Origin: Sphingomonadaceae bacterium 3R27E2-A
GTDB lineage: Bacteria; Pseudomonadota; Alphaproteobacteria; Sphingomonadales; Sphingomonadaceae
Length of the DNA: 62,270 nt
Reading direction: 5' to 3'
Assembly: GCA_005503165.1 (NCBI GenBank)
Contig: SCNT01000027.1
Location: 1 to 62,270 of the forward strand
The notes below the pieces were generated by a model. That model was given only the letters and a program-made list of their open reading frames with translations, ran no database searches and was not told the origin of the DNA. The position numbers and the translations under genes were made by a program. The number at the start of each line of letters is the position of its first letter. Position 1 is the stretch's first letter. This document shows positions 1-7,833 of the stretch, piece by piece.

Positions 1-187
1 GCGATGGGGAGGGGGACAGTTTGGGGTCGTCCGGTCCCCCGGACCGGACTTGGATTGCCGGGGGCAATCCAACCCCAAACTCGAAGCATGGTGGAGGGGC
101 GGCCGCCTGGAACTTAGGCTTGGGGCATCGGCCCCTCCACCACCCTTCGGGTGGTCCCCCTCCCCACGGCTACGCCGCAGGGAGGAT
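1..187. repeat. Dispersed palindromic repeat, copy 1 (cut by window edge, carries an insert)
   Basis: The stretch shares its ends and inner blocks with the element at 39708-39851: GCGATGGGGAGGGGGAC, then CGAAGCATGGTGGAGGGGC, the CCCCTCCAC / CCCTTCGGG core and a CCCCTCCCCACGGC arm. The two halves are inverted relative to each other, so the transcript could fold into a long hairpin. This copy differs by a 64-bp insert at 18-81 that replaces four bases of the other copy. No gene is supported between 1 and 238. Confidence 0.7.
18..81. repeat. 64-bp cloverleaf insert with three nested perfect stems
   Basis: The outer stem AGTTTGGGG (18-26) pairs with CCCCAAACT (73-81). Inside are two perfect hairpins: GTCCGGTCC (29-37) with GGACCGGAC (41-49) around a CCC loop, and TTGGATTGCC (50-59) with GGCAATCCAA (63-72) around a GGG loop. 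The structure is a three-way junction with almost no unpaired bases. At the same place the copy near 39.7 kb has only CATG (39742-39745). Confidence 0.75.
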
Positions 188-238
188 TAAGAACGTCCCT
201 CCCGCCCGAAAGCGGACATCTGCCGAAACGCCTCGTGC

Positions 239-826
239 CTAAAGCGCCCGCGTCCAATATTGCAGTTCGTGCGGCTCTTCGTCGCTGCCGTCGACCACCT
301 TCCAGTCGAACCAAGCCGTGACGCCCGCCAGCGGCGCGTAGCCGCGGCCGCGCCAGAAGCCGTCGAGCGGGCGATGGTCCGCCGGGCGGGCGGGGTGATC
401 CTCGGCGCGGATCACGCTGCAGAAGGCGGCGTGCGAAGCGCCTTGCGCGCGCGCCTGCTCCTCGCGGTGGTCGAAGAAGGCGTGACCGATGCCTTGGCCG
501 CGATATTCGGGCAGCAGCACCGATTCGCCGAAATAGAAGCAACGCGCGACATCGAAACCCGCGGCCGCGAGCGGCGCCTGCCAGGCCGCGTCCTGCGTCG
601 CGAGCGGCGCGGCGGTGGCGGCGCCGACGATCCTCTCGCCATCGCGTGCGACGACGATCACCGCGCCACCCGCGGCGGCGAACCCGGCGAGATAATCGGC
701 CTCATAGGCGGCGTCGCCATCGTAGAGATAGGGGAAGGCGCGGAACACGGTGATCCGCAGCTGGGCGAGCGCGGGGATGACCTCGGCCAGCCCCGCGCCG
801 GTCACCGGCGCGACGGTGACATTCAT
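239..826 (-). CDS. GNAT family N-acetyltransferase
   Basis: A 195-aa cytoplasmic protein with the GNAT fold, expected to transfer an acetyl group from acetyl-CoA to an unknown amine. The acetyl-CoA loop is visible as LLPEYRGQGIGHAFF (residues about 104-118), preceded by the usual beta strand FYFGESVLL. The C-terminal part FWRGRGYAPLAG matches the family's last helix-strand unit. The ATG overlaps the stop of the SnoaL-like gene upstream (ATGA), so the two are translationally coupled. Substrate cannot be told from sequence. Confidence 0.85.
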   Translation of the reverse strand: MNVTVAPVTGAGLAEVIPALAQLRITVFRAFPYLYDGDAAYEADYLAGFAAAGGAVIVVARDGERIVGAATAAPLATQDAAWQAPLAAAGFDVARCFYFGESVLLPEYRGQGIGHAFFDHREEQARAQGASHAAFCSVIRAEDHPARPADHRPLDGFWRGRGYAPLAGVTAWFDWKVVDGSDEEPHELQYWTRAL

Positions 827-1221
827 GCGCCGACCTGTTTCAGCCAGTCGGCCAGGTTGTAATAGGTGGTGATGCGGTCGATCAGCCCGTGGGCATTCAC
901 AGACAGAAAGGCGCCCGCGGGCAGGATATAGGTCTGGCCGCTCGCTTCGGGCAGGCCGTCGTCGGTCGCGAGATAAGTGCCGTTGACGGTGAACTCGGCG
1001 GCGGCGCGGTTGCCCTCGGCGAAGATCGCCATGTCGGTGAGCCGCTCGCGGTAGCAGCGCGTCATATGCGCGTTGAACGCGGCGAAAAGCGCCTTGCCGT
1101 GGCGCGGCTCGCCCTGGTTGACGTCGTGACGCACGTCGTCGGCGACGAGCGCGAGCATTGCGTCGGTGTCGCCGGCGTTGAACGCGGCATAATAGGCAGT
1201 GACGATGTCGCGGGTGGTCAT
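823..1221 (-). CDS. SnoaL-like / NTF2-fold protein
   Basis: A 132-aa protein of the NTF2-like superfamily (SnoaL, ketosteroid-isomerase-like). It begins with the typical helix TTRDIVTAYYAAFNAGDTDA followed by LVADDVRHDVN, the usual start of this cone-shaped fold, and ends ITTYYNLADWLKQ. Members are small isomerases, hydrolases or ligand-binding proteins; nothing here fixes the reaction. It is first in a two-gene leftward unit with the GNAT gene, whose start it overlaps by four bases. A palindromic repeat lies directly upstream. Confidence 0.8.
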   Translation of the reverse strand: MTTRDIVTAYYAAFNAGDTDAMLALVADDVRHDVNQGEPRHGKALFAAFNAHMTRCYRERLTDMAIFAEGNRAAAEFTVNGTYLATDDGLPEASGQTYILPAGAFLSVNAHGLIDRITTYYNLADWLKQVGA

Positions 1222-1240
1222 GCGATTTCAGTCCTCAAGG

Positions 1241-1330
1241 TTCGTCATTGCGAGCGTAGCGAAGCAATCCAGGGCGGGCTTTTAGGCTTGCTGTGGATTG
1301 CCGCGTCGCTTCGCTCCTCGCAATGACGAA
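1241..1330. repeat. Inverted intergenic repeat (GTCATTGCGAG family)
   Basis: TTCGTCATTGCGAG at the left end and its complement CTCGCAATGACGAA at the right end bound a palindrome with the inner block GCGAAGCAATCCA / TGGATTGCCGCG and a loop of about 28 bases. This type is widespread in proteobacterial intergenic DNA. It lies between the 5' end of the SnoaL-like gene and the 3' end of the glycosylase gene. Confidence 0.8.
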
Positions 1331-1348
1331 GATGGGTGGATGGCAGGG

Positions 1349-1966
1349 TCAGATCACGTCCATATTATAGCAATGCCAGCTGAAGATCGCCGCGGCGCCG
1401 CGGTGGGGGCGCCAGGCTTCGGCGATGGCGCGGGTCGCCTTCTCGCTCGGGCGCGCGTCGAGCTGCATGATGCGTCCGACCGCTTCCTGCACCGCCAGGT
1501 CGCCCGCGGGCCAGACGTCGGGGCGCCCTTCGGCGAAGAGCAGGTAGATTTCGGCCGACCAGCGCCCGATGCCCTTGACCTTGGTCAGCAGCGCGATCGC
1601 CTCCTCATCGTCGGCGGGAAGCGTATCGAAGGCGAGTTCGCCGTCGATCACCAGCTGCGCGAGGCTCTTGGCATAGCCCTGTTTCTGCGCCGACAGCCCG
1701 CAGGCGCGCAGCGCGTCGAAATCGGCCGCGGCCATCACCTCGGCGGGGCAGCCCGCGCCGAATCCCGCCTCGAGCTTGTTCCAGATCGAGGTCGCGGCGG
1801 CGACGCTGACCTGTTGCCCCACGATGGTACGGAGCAGGGTCGTATAGCCCGGCTCGCGGATGCGCGGTTCGGGATAGCCCGCATGGCCGAGCGCGCGCGC
1901 GAAGCCCGGCTCGATCCGCGCGAGCGCGTCGATCCCGGCGTTCAGTTGCTCCTGGCTTAGTCCCAT
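1349..1966 (-). CDS. DNA-3-methyladenine glycosylase II (AlkA-type, HhH-GPD)
   Basis: A 205-aa base-excision-repair glycosylase that removes alkylated purines. The HhH-GPD core is clear: TLLRTIVGQQVSVAAATSIW near residue 45, the hairpin LTKVKGIGRWSAEIYLLF (about 130-147), and the catalytic aspartate in WPAGDLAVQEA. The C-terminal WRPHRGAAAIFSWH matches the AlkA family. The protein lacks the N-terminal AlkA domain of E. coli, as short alphaproteobacterial forms do. The start ATG at 1966 follows AGGGGA on the minus strand and excludes a longer Arg/Ser-rich extension. It is divergent from the ferredoxin gene. Confidence 0.88.
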   Translation of the reverse strand: MGLSQEQLNAGIDALARIEPGFARALGHAGYPEPRIREPGYTTLLRTIVGQQVSVAAATSIWNKLEAGFGAGCPAEVMAAADFDALRACGLSAQKQGYAKSLAQLVIDGELAFDTLPADDEEAIALLTKVKGIGRWSAEIYLLFAEGRPDVWPAGDLAVQEAVGRIMQLDARPSEKATRAIAEAWRPHRGAAAIFSWHCYNMDVI

Positions 1967-2067
1967 GGTGATATTCCCCTTTTGTTCACGTCGCCAACTA
2001 GCAGCGCTTGATTTGCCGCGCAACGCGGGACATAGGCCAAGCCGAATCAAAACCTATGGGGACGAGC

Positions 2068-2385
2068 ATGGCCAAGCTGATTGTCGTGACGCGCGACGGA
2101 ACCGAGCATGAGATCGAAGGCGACACGAGCCTGACCGTGATGGAAAATATCCGCGATGCGGGTTTCGACGAACTGCTCGCGCTGTGCGGCGGCTGCTGTT
2201 CGTGTGCGACGTGCCACGTCCATGTCGAGGCGGGCGCTGGCGACCAGCTGCCCGAGATGAGCGAGGACGAGAACGACCTGCTCGATTCGACCACCGACCG
2301 CGACGAGACCTCGCGCCTTTCGTGCCAGTTGCCGTTCAGCGAGGCGCTCGACGGGCTGAAGGTGCGGATCGCCGCGGAAGACTGA
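2068..2385 (+). CDS. [2Fe-2S] ferredoxin, adrenodoxin type
   Basis: A 105-aa electron carrier. Cluster ligands C40, C46 and C49 (within CGGCCSCATCH) plus C86 (SRLSCQLPF) fit the C-x5-C-x2-C...C pattern of adrenodoxin/putidaredoxin-type ferredoxins that feed P450s, Rieske oxygenases or Fe-S assembly. Two extra cysteines (C43, C44) sit in the loop. ATG at 2068 is preferred because the family starts at MAKLIVV; an in-frame ATG at 2056 is possible. Its redox partner is not in the window. It is convergent with rlmB, six bases apart. Confidence 0.9.
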   Translation: MAKLIVVTRDGTEHEIEGDTSLTVMENIRDAGFDELLALCGGCCSCATCHVHVEAGAGDQLPEMSEDENDLLDSTTDRDETSRLSCQLPFSEALDGLKVRIAAED

Positions 2386-2391
2386 TCGGCG

Positions 2392-3159
2392 TCAGCCCTG
2401 CGCCGTCGCGACGGCGTAGAGCGCAATCGCCGCGGCGTTGGAAATGTTCAGGCTTTCCATCCGCGGCGAGATCGGCAGCTTCGCCAGGACGTCGCAATGT
2501 TCCATGACATTGTGGCGCATGCCGTCGCCCTCGGACCCGAGTACCAGCGCGACCTTGCTGCCGTCGAGCACCGAGCCCAATGTCGTGTCGGTGTCCCCCA
2601 TCAGCCCGATGCGCCAATATTGCGCCTCGGCGATCTCCTCCAGCGCGCGCGACAGGTTGACGACGCGGACCCATGGCACCGTTTCGAGCGCACCCGACGC
2701 CGAGCGCGCGATGACGCCGCTCTCGGGCGGGCTGTGGCGGTCCTGCGTGACGATGCACGCCGCGTCGAACGCCGCGGCCGAGCGCAGCACCGCGCCGATA
2801 TTATGCGGGTCGGTGACCTGGTCGAGTATGATGATCGGGCGCCGGCCGTCGGCGTCGAGTTCTTCCTGCAAGAGGTCGCCGAGATAGACGCCGTCCAGCG
2901 GGTCCACCTCGATCACCAGCCCCTGGTGCGGCGCATCGCGCGCGACGAGGCGCGCGAGGTCGGTGACGTCGGCATAGCTGATCGGGATCACCGGCGGCAG
3001 GTCGAGCTGGCCCAGCGCCTCGCGCGTGCCCCAGATGCGCTTGACGGTGCGATCGGGATTGGCGAGCGCGGCGAGCACGGCGTGGCGGCCCCAGAAACGG
3101 ACGGGCTGGCCCCTGGACGACTGGCCGGCGGGGCGGCGATGGCGCGAAAATTGTCTCAT
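2392..3159 (-). CDS. rlmB: 23S rRNA (guanosine-2'-O-)-methyltransferase RlmB, TrmH/SpoU family
   Basis: A 255-aa SpoU-family RNA 2'-O-methyltransferase, probably acting on the 23S rRNA peptidyl-transferase region. The N-terminal substrate-binding domain starts at FWGRHAVLAALANP. The catalytic trefoil-knot motifs are ILDQVTDPHNIGAVLRSAAA (motif 1), ALVLGSEGDGM (motif 2) and LPISPRMESLNISNAAAI (motif 3). The basic N-terminal tail (RQFSRHRRPAGQSSRG) is common in alphaproteobacterial members. TrmH-family paralogues differ in target, so the RlmB assignment is family-level. Confidence 0.85.
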   Translation of the reverse strand: MRQFSRHRRPAGQSSRGQPVRFWGRHAVLAALANPDRTVKRIWGTREALGQLDLPPVIPISYADVTDLARLVARDAPHQGLVIEVDPLDGVYLGDLLQEELDADGRRPIIILDQVTDPHNIGAVLRSAAAFDAACIVTQDRHSPPESGVIARSASGALETVPWVRVVNLSRALEEIAEAQYWRIGLMGDTDTTLGSVLDGSKVALVLGSEGDGMRHNVMEHCDVLAKLPISPRMESLNISNAAAIALYAVATAQG

Positions 3160-3239
3160 AACGCCGCGCCTTTCCCACGAGCGGCATTGACAGGCAAGCC
3201 CGCTTTCGCCAATGGACCGCTTCCCGACGCGGACCCCAT

Positions 3240-3325
3240 GGACAGGTGGCCGAGTGGTTAAAGGCAGCAGACTGTAAATCTGCCCGGTTTTCCGTACGCT
3301 GGTTCGAATCCAGCCCTGTCCACCA
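3240..3325 (+). tRNA. tRNA-Tyr (GTA)
   Basis: Acceptor GGACAGG (3240-3246) pairs with CCTGTCC (3315-3321). The anticodon loop CTGTAAA in the GCAGA/TCTGC stem gives GTA. A long variable arm (class II) is followed by TTCGAATCC, and CCA is encoded at 3323-3325. The 188 bases to the next gene show no further gene. Confidence 0.97.
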
Positions 3326-3513
3326 ACCTCCGGTCCTCACACCCTCGAGCAATGGCCGGAAAGTGCCGGGTTCCTGTGGCTCACAGCAGGGATTCGCGTT
3401 CCGAACCGTCCACAACTTCCTTTTTCGGCTTTGCGCCTCGGTCAGGTGGAAACATCCTGTCCCGGTGTCCACCGAACCGGTGCCAGGCCACGTCACAGCT
3501 TCGCAGATGCCGC

Positions 3514-4041
3514 TTAGCCCGGCCCAGGGCCCATCGGCGCGCTGGCGTTCCCATCGATCAGATCCTCTACCAGCATTGCCATCAGGCTGACTTGCGAATG
3601 GACCCCCGCCTTTGCGTAGATGCTCGCAAGCTGCGCGCGGATCGTCCCCGACGCCGCGCCGCGGAGGCTTGCAATCTCGGCCGCGTCGAAGCCCTTGAGT
3701 GCGAAGAGCGCGACATCGGCCTCGGCACCGGTCAACTGCCAGTCGAGGAACCGCTGCCGGACGAGGTCCGACATCGCGCCACGCGCGGTTGCCACCGCCG
3801 CTTCGTCGAGCCTCGCGCGTACGATCAGCCACCGCAGCTGCAGCGTGCCAAAGACCACGCCGGCGAGCAGCGCTGCGGTCGCGCAGGATTCGACGAGCAG
3901 GTGTATGCTCCATCCATCGGCGGCGATGTCTCCCGCGACGTCGGCGACGAAGAAGATCGTCGCCAGCGTCTGCAGCGCCACAAGGAAGGTGATGGCGACG
4001 GCCCGGCGTTCCAGCGCTCTTCGTCTTTCCCGCATGATCAC
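3514..4041 (-). CDS. Membrane-tethered LuxR-type HTH regulator
   Basis: A 175-aa protein with two predicted N-terminal membrane helices (about residues 15-35, VAITFLVALQTLATIFFVA, and 50-66, ESCATAALLAGVVFGTL) and a C-terminal LuxR-type helix-turn-helix (LTGAEADVALFALKG ... EIASLRGAASGTIRAQL ... IYAKAGVHS). There is no receiver or ligand-binding domain, so sensing probably uses the membrane part or the partner cytochrome. It starts three bases after the cytochrome b561 stop; GTG 4041 and ATG 4035 are both possible. The pairing suggests redox-linked transcription control (inference). Confidence 0.7.
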   Translation of the reverse strand: MIMRERRRALERRAVAITFLVALQTLATIFFVADVAGDIAADGWSIHLLVESCATAALLAGVVFGTLQLRWLIVRARLDEAAVATARGAMSDLVRQRFLDWQLTGAEADVALFALKGFDAAEIASLRGAASGTIRAQLASIYAKAGVHSQVSLMAMLVEDLIDGNASAPMGPGPG

Positions 4042-4044
4042 GGT

Positions 4045-4704
4045 CTACGCGCGTCCGGGCAACATCGCCAACAGGATTTCCCGGCCGCTGCGGCGCGTCT
4101 CGAAGATCACCCCCGCAATATGCAGCGCAATCAGAATATAGAGCAGGTTGACGCTGGTCTCGTGCACCTCTTCCCAGACGCTTTCGTTGCCCTCCGCGCC
4201 ATTCACCTCGTCCTTGTCCTCATGGTCGCCCCGTTCGGCGATCGAATGACGACTGACCTCGCCGGTCTGCTCCGCGGCGCCGAGGAACGCGCCCGAAGGC
4301 GGGCCTGCCATCGCTATTCCGCTGGCGATGATGATGCCGAGGACACCCCAGACGGCGTAAACCATCAACGCGCCAAGCGGATTGTGCGAGCGATGGAGCG
4401 CCTTTCGCCCGCCCCTTATATCGCGCAGATGCCCCAGGGCGCGGCGCAAGCTCGGCGGGAAGGCCGAGAAGCGAGCTTCCGCCGGGCCTATCAATCCCCA
4501 CAGCAGGCGCAGCGCGAAGATCGCGGCGAGCGCATAGCCCACCCAGACATGCGCGCCGGACCCTTTCTCGGTAACCAGCGCATTGGCCATGATCGCGGTG
4601 ACGATAGACCAATGGGTGATTTTCACGAGAGGGTCCCAGCTACGACGCGAGCGCGCTGGCTGGGGAGAAAGTGCTTCGGGTCCGAATTGTGGCGCGTTGG
4701 GCAT
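4045..4704 (-). CDS. Cytochrome b561 family protein
   Basis: A 219-aa inner-membrane di-heme-type cytochrome b. Four helices carry candidate axial histidines in VKITHWSIV, GAHVWVGYAL, SHNPLGALMV and LIALHIAGVIF, the pattern of the CybB / Ni,Fe-hydrogenase cytochrome-b group. Such proteins pass electrons between the quinone pool and periplasmic or membrane partners. A hydrophilic acidic insert (RGDHEDKDEVNGAEGNES) lies before the last helix. It is upstream of, and almost overlapping, the tethered LuxR regulator, so co-transcription is likely. The true electron partner is not visible. Confidence 0.85.
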   Translation of the reverse strand: MPNAPQFGPEALSPQPARSRRSWDPLVKITHWSIVTAIMANALVTEKGSGAHVWVGYALAAIFALRLLWGLIGPAEARFSAFPPSLRRALGHLRDIRGGRKALHRSHNPLGALMVYAVWGVLGIIIASGIAMAGPPSGAFLGAAEQTGEVSRHSIAERGDHEDKDEVNGAEGNESVWEEVHETSVNLLYILIALHIAGVIFETRRSGREILLAMLPGRA

Positions 4705-4770
4705 GATCTCTTCCTTCGTTGCTCGAAGGATCAGGCCATGGCTGAAATCGGCTGGCTATCGGCCAGACGC

Positions 4771-4971
4771 TTATGATCGCGGTTTTAAGCATCTGCTTAT
4801 GCCGGGCGCATCATTCGCAAGTCGTCGGGCGCGCTCGCGGCGCGGGTCCGGCAAACCTCGTCCGCCCGGCGGGGCGGCGTCCTGGTCGTGTGCCGACTCC
4901 TCCACCAGGCCGGGGCGCCGCGGGTTCAGGATTTTGAGCGCCGCCGCGACGGTGCGCGCCAGTTCTTCCAT
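4771..4971 (-). CDS. Small hypothetical protein (66 aa), doubtful
   Basis: The reading frame begins MEELARTVAAALKILNPRRP, which looks like a natural N-terminal helix, and GGAG precedes the ATG on the minus strand. The rest is basic, Pro/Arg-rich and unlike any family I recognise. It sits between a small membrane-protein gene and the cytochrome b561 gene in the same orientation. The lower half may be chance coding in GC-rich DNA. Confidence 0.35.
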   Translation of the reverse strand: MEELARTVAAALKILNPRRPGLVEESAHDQDAAPPGGRGLPDPRRERARRLANDAPGISRCLKPRS

Positions 4972-4989
4972 TGCTCCGCTCTTCCGGCC

Positions 4990-5121
4990 CTAGCTGCCCG
5001 CACCGGGCGCATTGGTGAGCAGCGCCAGAACCAGGCACCAGTTGAGTGCCAGCGCCGAAAGGGCCCAGCGATTGCGGCGCCTGCGCCAGGCGGCGGCGTC
5101 GATTGCTTCCAGATTTCCCAT
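4990..5121 (-). CDS. Small membrane protein (43 aa)
   Basis: MGNLEAIDAAAWRRRRNRW leads into one hydrophobic helix, ALSALALNWCLVLALLT, and a short tail. A positively charged patch before the helix predicts a cytoplasmic N-terminus. The ATG has a good ribosome-binding site (GGGAG, seven bases upstream). It is the first gene of the leftward group that runs into cytochrome b561 and the tethered LuxR regulator. Function unknown. Confidence 0.5.
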   Translation of the reverse strand: MGNLEAIDAAAWRRRRNRWALSALALNWCLVLALLTNAPGAGS

Positions 5122-5218
5122 TGTTCGCTCCCTGCGTGTGGCGGTTGGCGTCGTGCCGATGGAGCGTATCTGGCCGGCCGCGATCACCCGTTGATGTCGT
5201 GCGGCGCGCCATGGTGTC

Positions 5219-5331
5219 TCAATTGTAACGTCGCGAGGGAGCCGGATCGAAGCGAGCGGGCTCGCGCGCGCTGCCGCGCCCGTTACGATTGTTACAAGGC
5301 CGCTGGCGGGGCGGCGCGCAATTGTTACAAA
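5219..5331. promoter_or_regulatory. Cluster of GTTAC/TTGTTACAA motifs between divergent units
   Basis: The 294-bp gap between the leftward cytochrome group and the rightward kinase gene holds CAATTGTAAC (5220-5229, which is GTTACAATTG on the other strand), CGTTACGATTGTTACAA (5281-5297, two GTTAC units nine bases apart) and CAATTGTTACAA (5319-5330). Four GTTAC cores in 110 bp of otherwise very GC-rich DNA suggest an operator cluster. No protein can be assigned to it. Confidence 0.5.
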
Positions 5332-5415
5332 GCAGTCCTATGCGACGGTGGGAGCTGTAATCGAACATCATGATGCCGAAACCGATGCCTAGCCCTGTTC
5401 CTGTCGGCCGCCCCC

Positions 5416-7833
5416 GTGGCTGACGGCGGCAATCCTTCGCCTGGCTTTACCCGCGAGGCGCGGCGGCGGCTGAACGCCATTCGCGCCGGCGCCTATGCGC
5501 TGGCCTGCATTTTCCTCCTCACGATGAGCGTTCAGGTGATCTGGGTCCCGCGCGACCATATGGTGGACGATGCCGAACGCAGCGTCCGGTCGACCGAAAT
5601 CGCCGTATCGGCCCTGGTGGACGCGACGGGCCGCGTCGACCCGCCGCAGGTCGAGGCGATGTTGGCGGCGTTATCGGCGGAGTGGCCCACCGGCGTGTCG
5701 TTCGGGATAGCCGACCGGGACGGAAGGCCCGTGCCGGGACTGCGCAGTCTTGCGCCCGGCACGACCGCTTTTCGCCGTATCGCCATCGGCGGTGACGGCA
5801 TCGAGCTCCGCGCCGCGATCGATGGCGACGCAATCGGGCGCGCGGTCTTGCGCGCCAATTTCGTGGCGATCCCGTCAATCCTCGCGCTCGGCGTTCCGGC
5901 GCTGCTCGGCTTTTTGTACCAGCGCCGGACGATCAGCCAGCCTGCCTTTGCCCTGCTCGACTATTCCCAGACGCGTGGCGACACGCATGATAGCCCGCCC
6001 GATGTGCCGCCGATCTGGGCTCCGGTGCTGGAACGGCTCACCCAGCTTAAAAACAGCCAGATGCAGTTCGAGGCGTTTCTGGACCATGCGCCGATCGGCA
6101 TGAGCGCGTTCAAGCCCGACGGACCCTATGTGCTCGCGAACCGCTTTGCCGCGGAATATTATGACAGCAGCGTCGAAGAGCTTGTCGGGAAAGTGCCTGC
6201 CGACTTCATACCTTATTTCCCCGACATTGAAAAACTGCGACCCTTGTTTGTCGATCCCATCGAGCATGGCACGACCGTCACGGTGGAAACCGAATTCCTT
6301 GCCCCCTCGGGCGGGGTGCGCAATCTTGCGATCACCACTTTCCCGGTGTTTGATTCCGAGGGAGGGGTCAGTCTGGTCGGCACCTATTTTGTCGACATGA
6401 CGCAGCAGCGCCGGACCGAAACCGACCTCGAACAATCGCGCGCATTGTTCGAGGCGTTTATCCAGAATGCCCCCAATCCGATGGCGTTGATGGACGCCAA
6501 GGGGCAGTATGTGATGCTGAACAACGCCGTCGCGCACTATTATGACATGACCTCCGACGCGCTGCTCGCGGCGGGACCCAAGTTCATCCACTCGCGCTTT
6601 CCGGAAGCGCAGACGGTCATCGCACCGATGCTCGGACGGGTGATGAGCACGCTGGAGGGGGAGCAGATCGATACGCCGTTCAAGTCCCCGACCGGCGAGA
6701 TTCGCGACATGGCCTTTGCCTTCTTCCCGATCCTCGACAGCAACGGCAAGCTCGCCTTTGTCGGCAATATTTCGCACGACATGACCGACGAACGGCGCGC
6801 GCAGAGCGAGCTGGCGCAGTCGAAGGATTCGCTCCACCAGGCCGAAAAGCTGGCGGCGCTGGGATCGATGCTGGCGGGAGTCAGCCACGAGCTCAACAAT
6901 CCGCTGGCGGCCGTGATCGGCCAGGCGGCGCTGTTGGCCGAGGATCTGGAGGGGACGACCCACGCGGACCGCATCGCCAAGATCCGCCGTGCCGCCGACC
7001 GATGCGCGCGAATCGTCCAGAGTTTCCTTGCGATGGCGCGGCAAAAGGCCCCCGAATATCGCTCGGTCGATCTCAACGACCAGGTGCGCGCCGCCGCCGA
7101 ACTGACCGAATACCAGATGCGCGCCGCCAATGTGACGCTGGATTTGCGGCTCGAACCCCGGCTGCCGGCGATCGAAGCCGACCCCGACCAGCTGCACCAG
7201 GTCATCGTCAACCTGCTGACCAATGCGCGCCAGGCGCTCGAATCCAGAGCCGGGCTGCGGCGGGTCACCGTCACCACCGCCCGCGCGCGGGACCTTGTCA
7301 CCCTGACGGTCGCGGACAATGGTCCCGGCATCGAACCGGCACTGCGCCAGCGGATTTTCGATCCCTTTTTCACGACCAAGGATGTCGGCGCGGGCACTGG
7401 CATCGGACTGTCCTATTCGCTCGGCATCGTCGAAGCGCATGGCGGGACGATCGCCATAGAGGATTCGCCCGACGGCACCGTCTTTGTCGTTCGCCTGCCG
7501 GTCAAGGAGAGCGAACCGATGGCGGCGCACCCGGAGGCGGAGGCAAAGGCCGATGCGCGCGGGCGTGCCCTGGTCGTCGATGACGAAGCCGATGTTGCCG
7601 AAACGCTGGCGGACATGCTGCAGCGCGCCGGGATGGACGCTCGCGTTGCCATCGGCGGTCATGCAGGACGCTCAGACGGGAGGCCTCAAGATGGTCACCA
7701 CCGACGCCAATGGCAACATCGGCGTCGCCGACATTCCGACGGCGGGAGGCACGTTCGACCCGACCAGCATCAACAATGCGCTGGCCGATCTCGATGGCCG
7801 TGTGACCGTGCTGGAAAATGCACCGGGCGGTAG
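5416..7833 (+). CDS. PAS-domain sensor histidine kinase with truncated C-terminal receiver
   Basis: An inner-membrane sensor kinase. One N-terminal helix (about 21-37) and a further helix near 155-170 flank a short periplasmic domain. Two PAS domains follow (about 216-335 and 341-455), then HisKA with phospho-acceptor H491 in VSHELNNPLAAVIG and a HATPase (NLLTNARQAL, NGPGIEP, GTGIGLSYSLG). A receiver starts at R717 (RALVVDDEADV) but native sequence stops at G748, before the phosphorylatable aspartate. The remaining 57 residues are out-of-frame read-through of the adhesin gene. GTG 5416 is the best start seen. The kinase core looks intact, the hybrid relay does not. Confidence 0.85.
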   Translation: MADGGNPSPGFTREARRRLNAIRAGAYALACIFLLTMSVQVIWVPRDHMVDDAERSVRSTEIAVSALVDATGRVDPPQVEAMLAALSAEWPTGVSFGIADRDGRPVPGLRSLAPGTTAFRRIAIGGDGIELRAAIDGDAIGRAVLRANFVAIPSILALGVPALLGFLYQRRTISQPAFALLDYSQTRGDTHDSPPDVPPIWAPVLERLTQLKNSQMQFEAFLDHAPIGMSAFKPDGPYVLANRFAAEYYDSSVEELVGKVPADFIPYFPDIEKLRPLFVDPIEHGTTVTVETEFLAPSGGVRNLAITTFPVFDSEGGVSLVGTYFVDMTQQRRTETDLEQSRALFEAFIQNAPNPMALMDAKGQYVMLNNAVAHYYDMTSDALLAAGPKFIHSRFPEAQTVIAPMLGRVMSTLEGEQIDTPFKSPTGEIRDMAFAFFPILDSNGKLAFVGNISHDMTDERRAQSELAQSKDSLHQAEKLAALGSMLAGVSHELNNPLAAVIGQAALLAEDLEGTTHADRIAKIRRAADRCARIVQSFLAMARQKAPEYRSVDLNDQVRAAAELTEYQMRAANVTLDLRLEPRLPAIEADPDQLHQVIVNLLTNARQALESRAGLRRVTVTTARARDLVTLTVADNGPGIEPALRQRIFDPFFTTKDVGAGTGIGLSYSLGIVEAHGGTIAIEDSPDGTVFVVRLPVKESEPMAAHPEAEAKADARGRALVVDDEADVAETLADMLQRAGMDARVAIGGHAGRSDGRPQDGHHRRQWQHRRRRHSDGGRHVRPDQHQQCAGRSRWPCDRAGKCTGR
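7650..7665. other. Abrupt join: kinase receiver domain / adhesin passenger
   Basis: Receiver homology in frame 1 ends at codon 7657 (GMDARVAIGG). Adhesin homology in frame 2 is present from about 7661 (MQDAQTGG). Both genes are cut inside a domain with no spacer. A deletion, a replacement by recombination, or a misjoined assembly would each produce this. Confidence 0.7.

Noticed and set aside
239..1326. Plus-strand frames opposite the GNAT and SnoaL-like genes
   Set aside because: Antisense shadows; the minus-strand frames carry the family motifs and the ATGA overlap.
3326..4776. 474-codon plus-strand frame beginning after tRNA-Tyr
   Set aside because: It runs antisense to the tethered LuxR and cytochrome b561 genes and resembles no protein.
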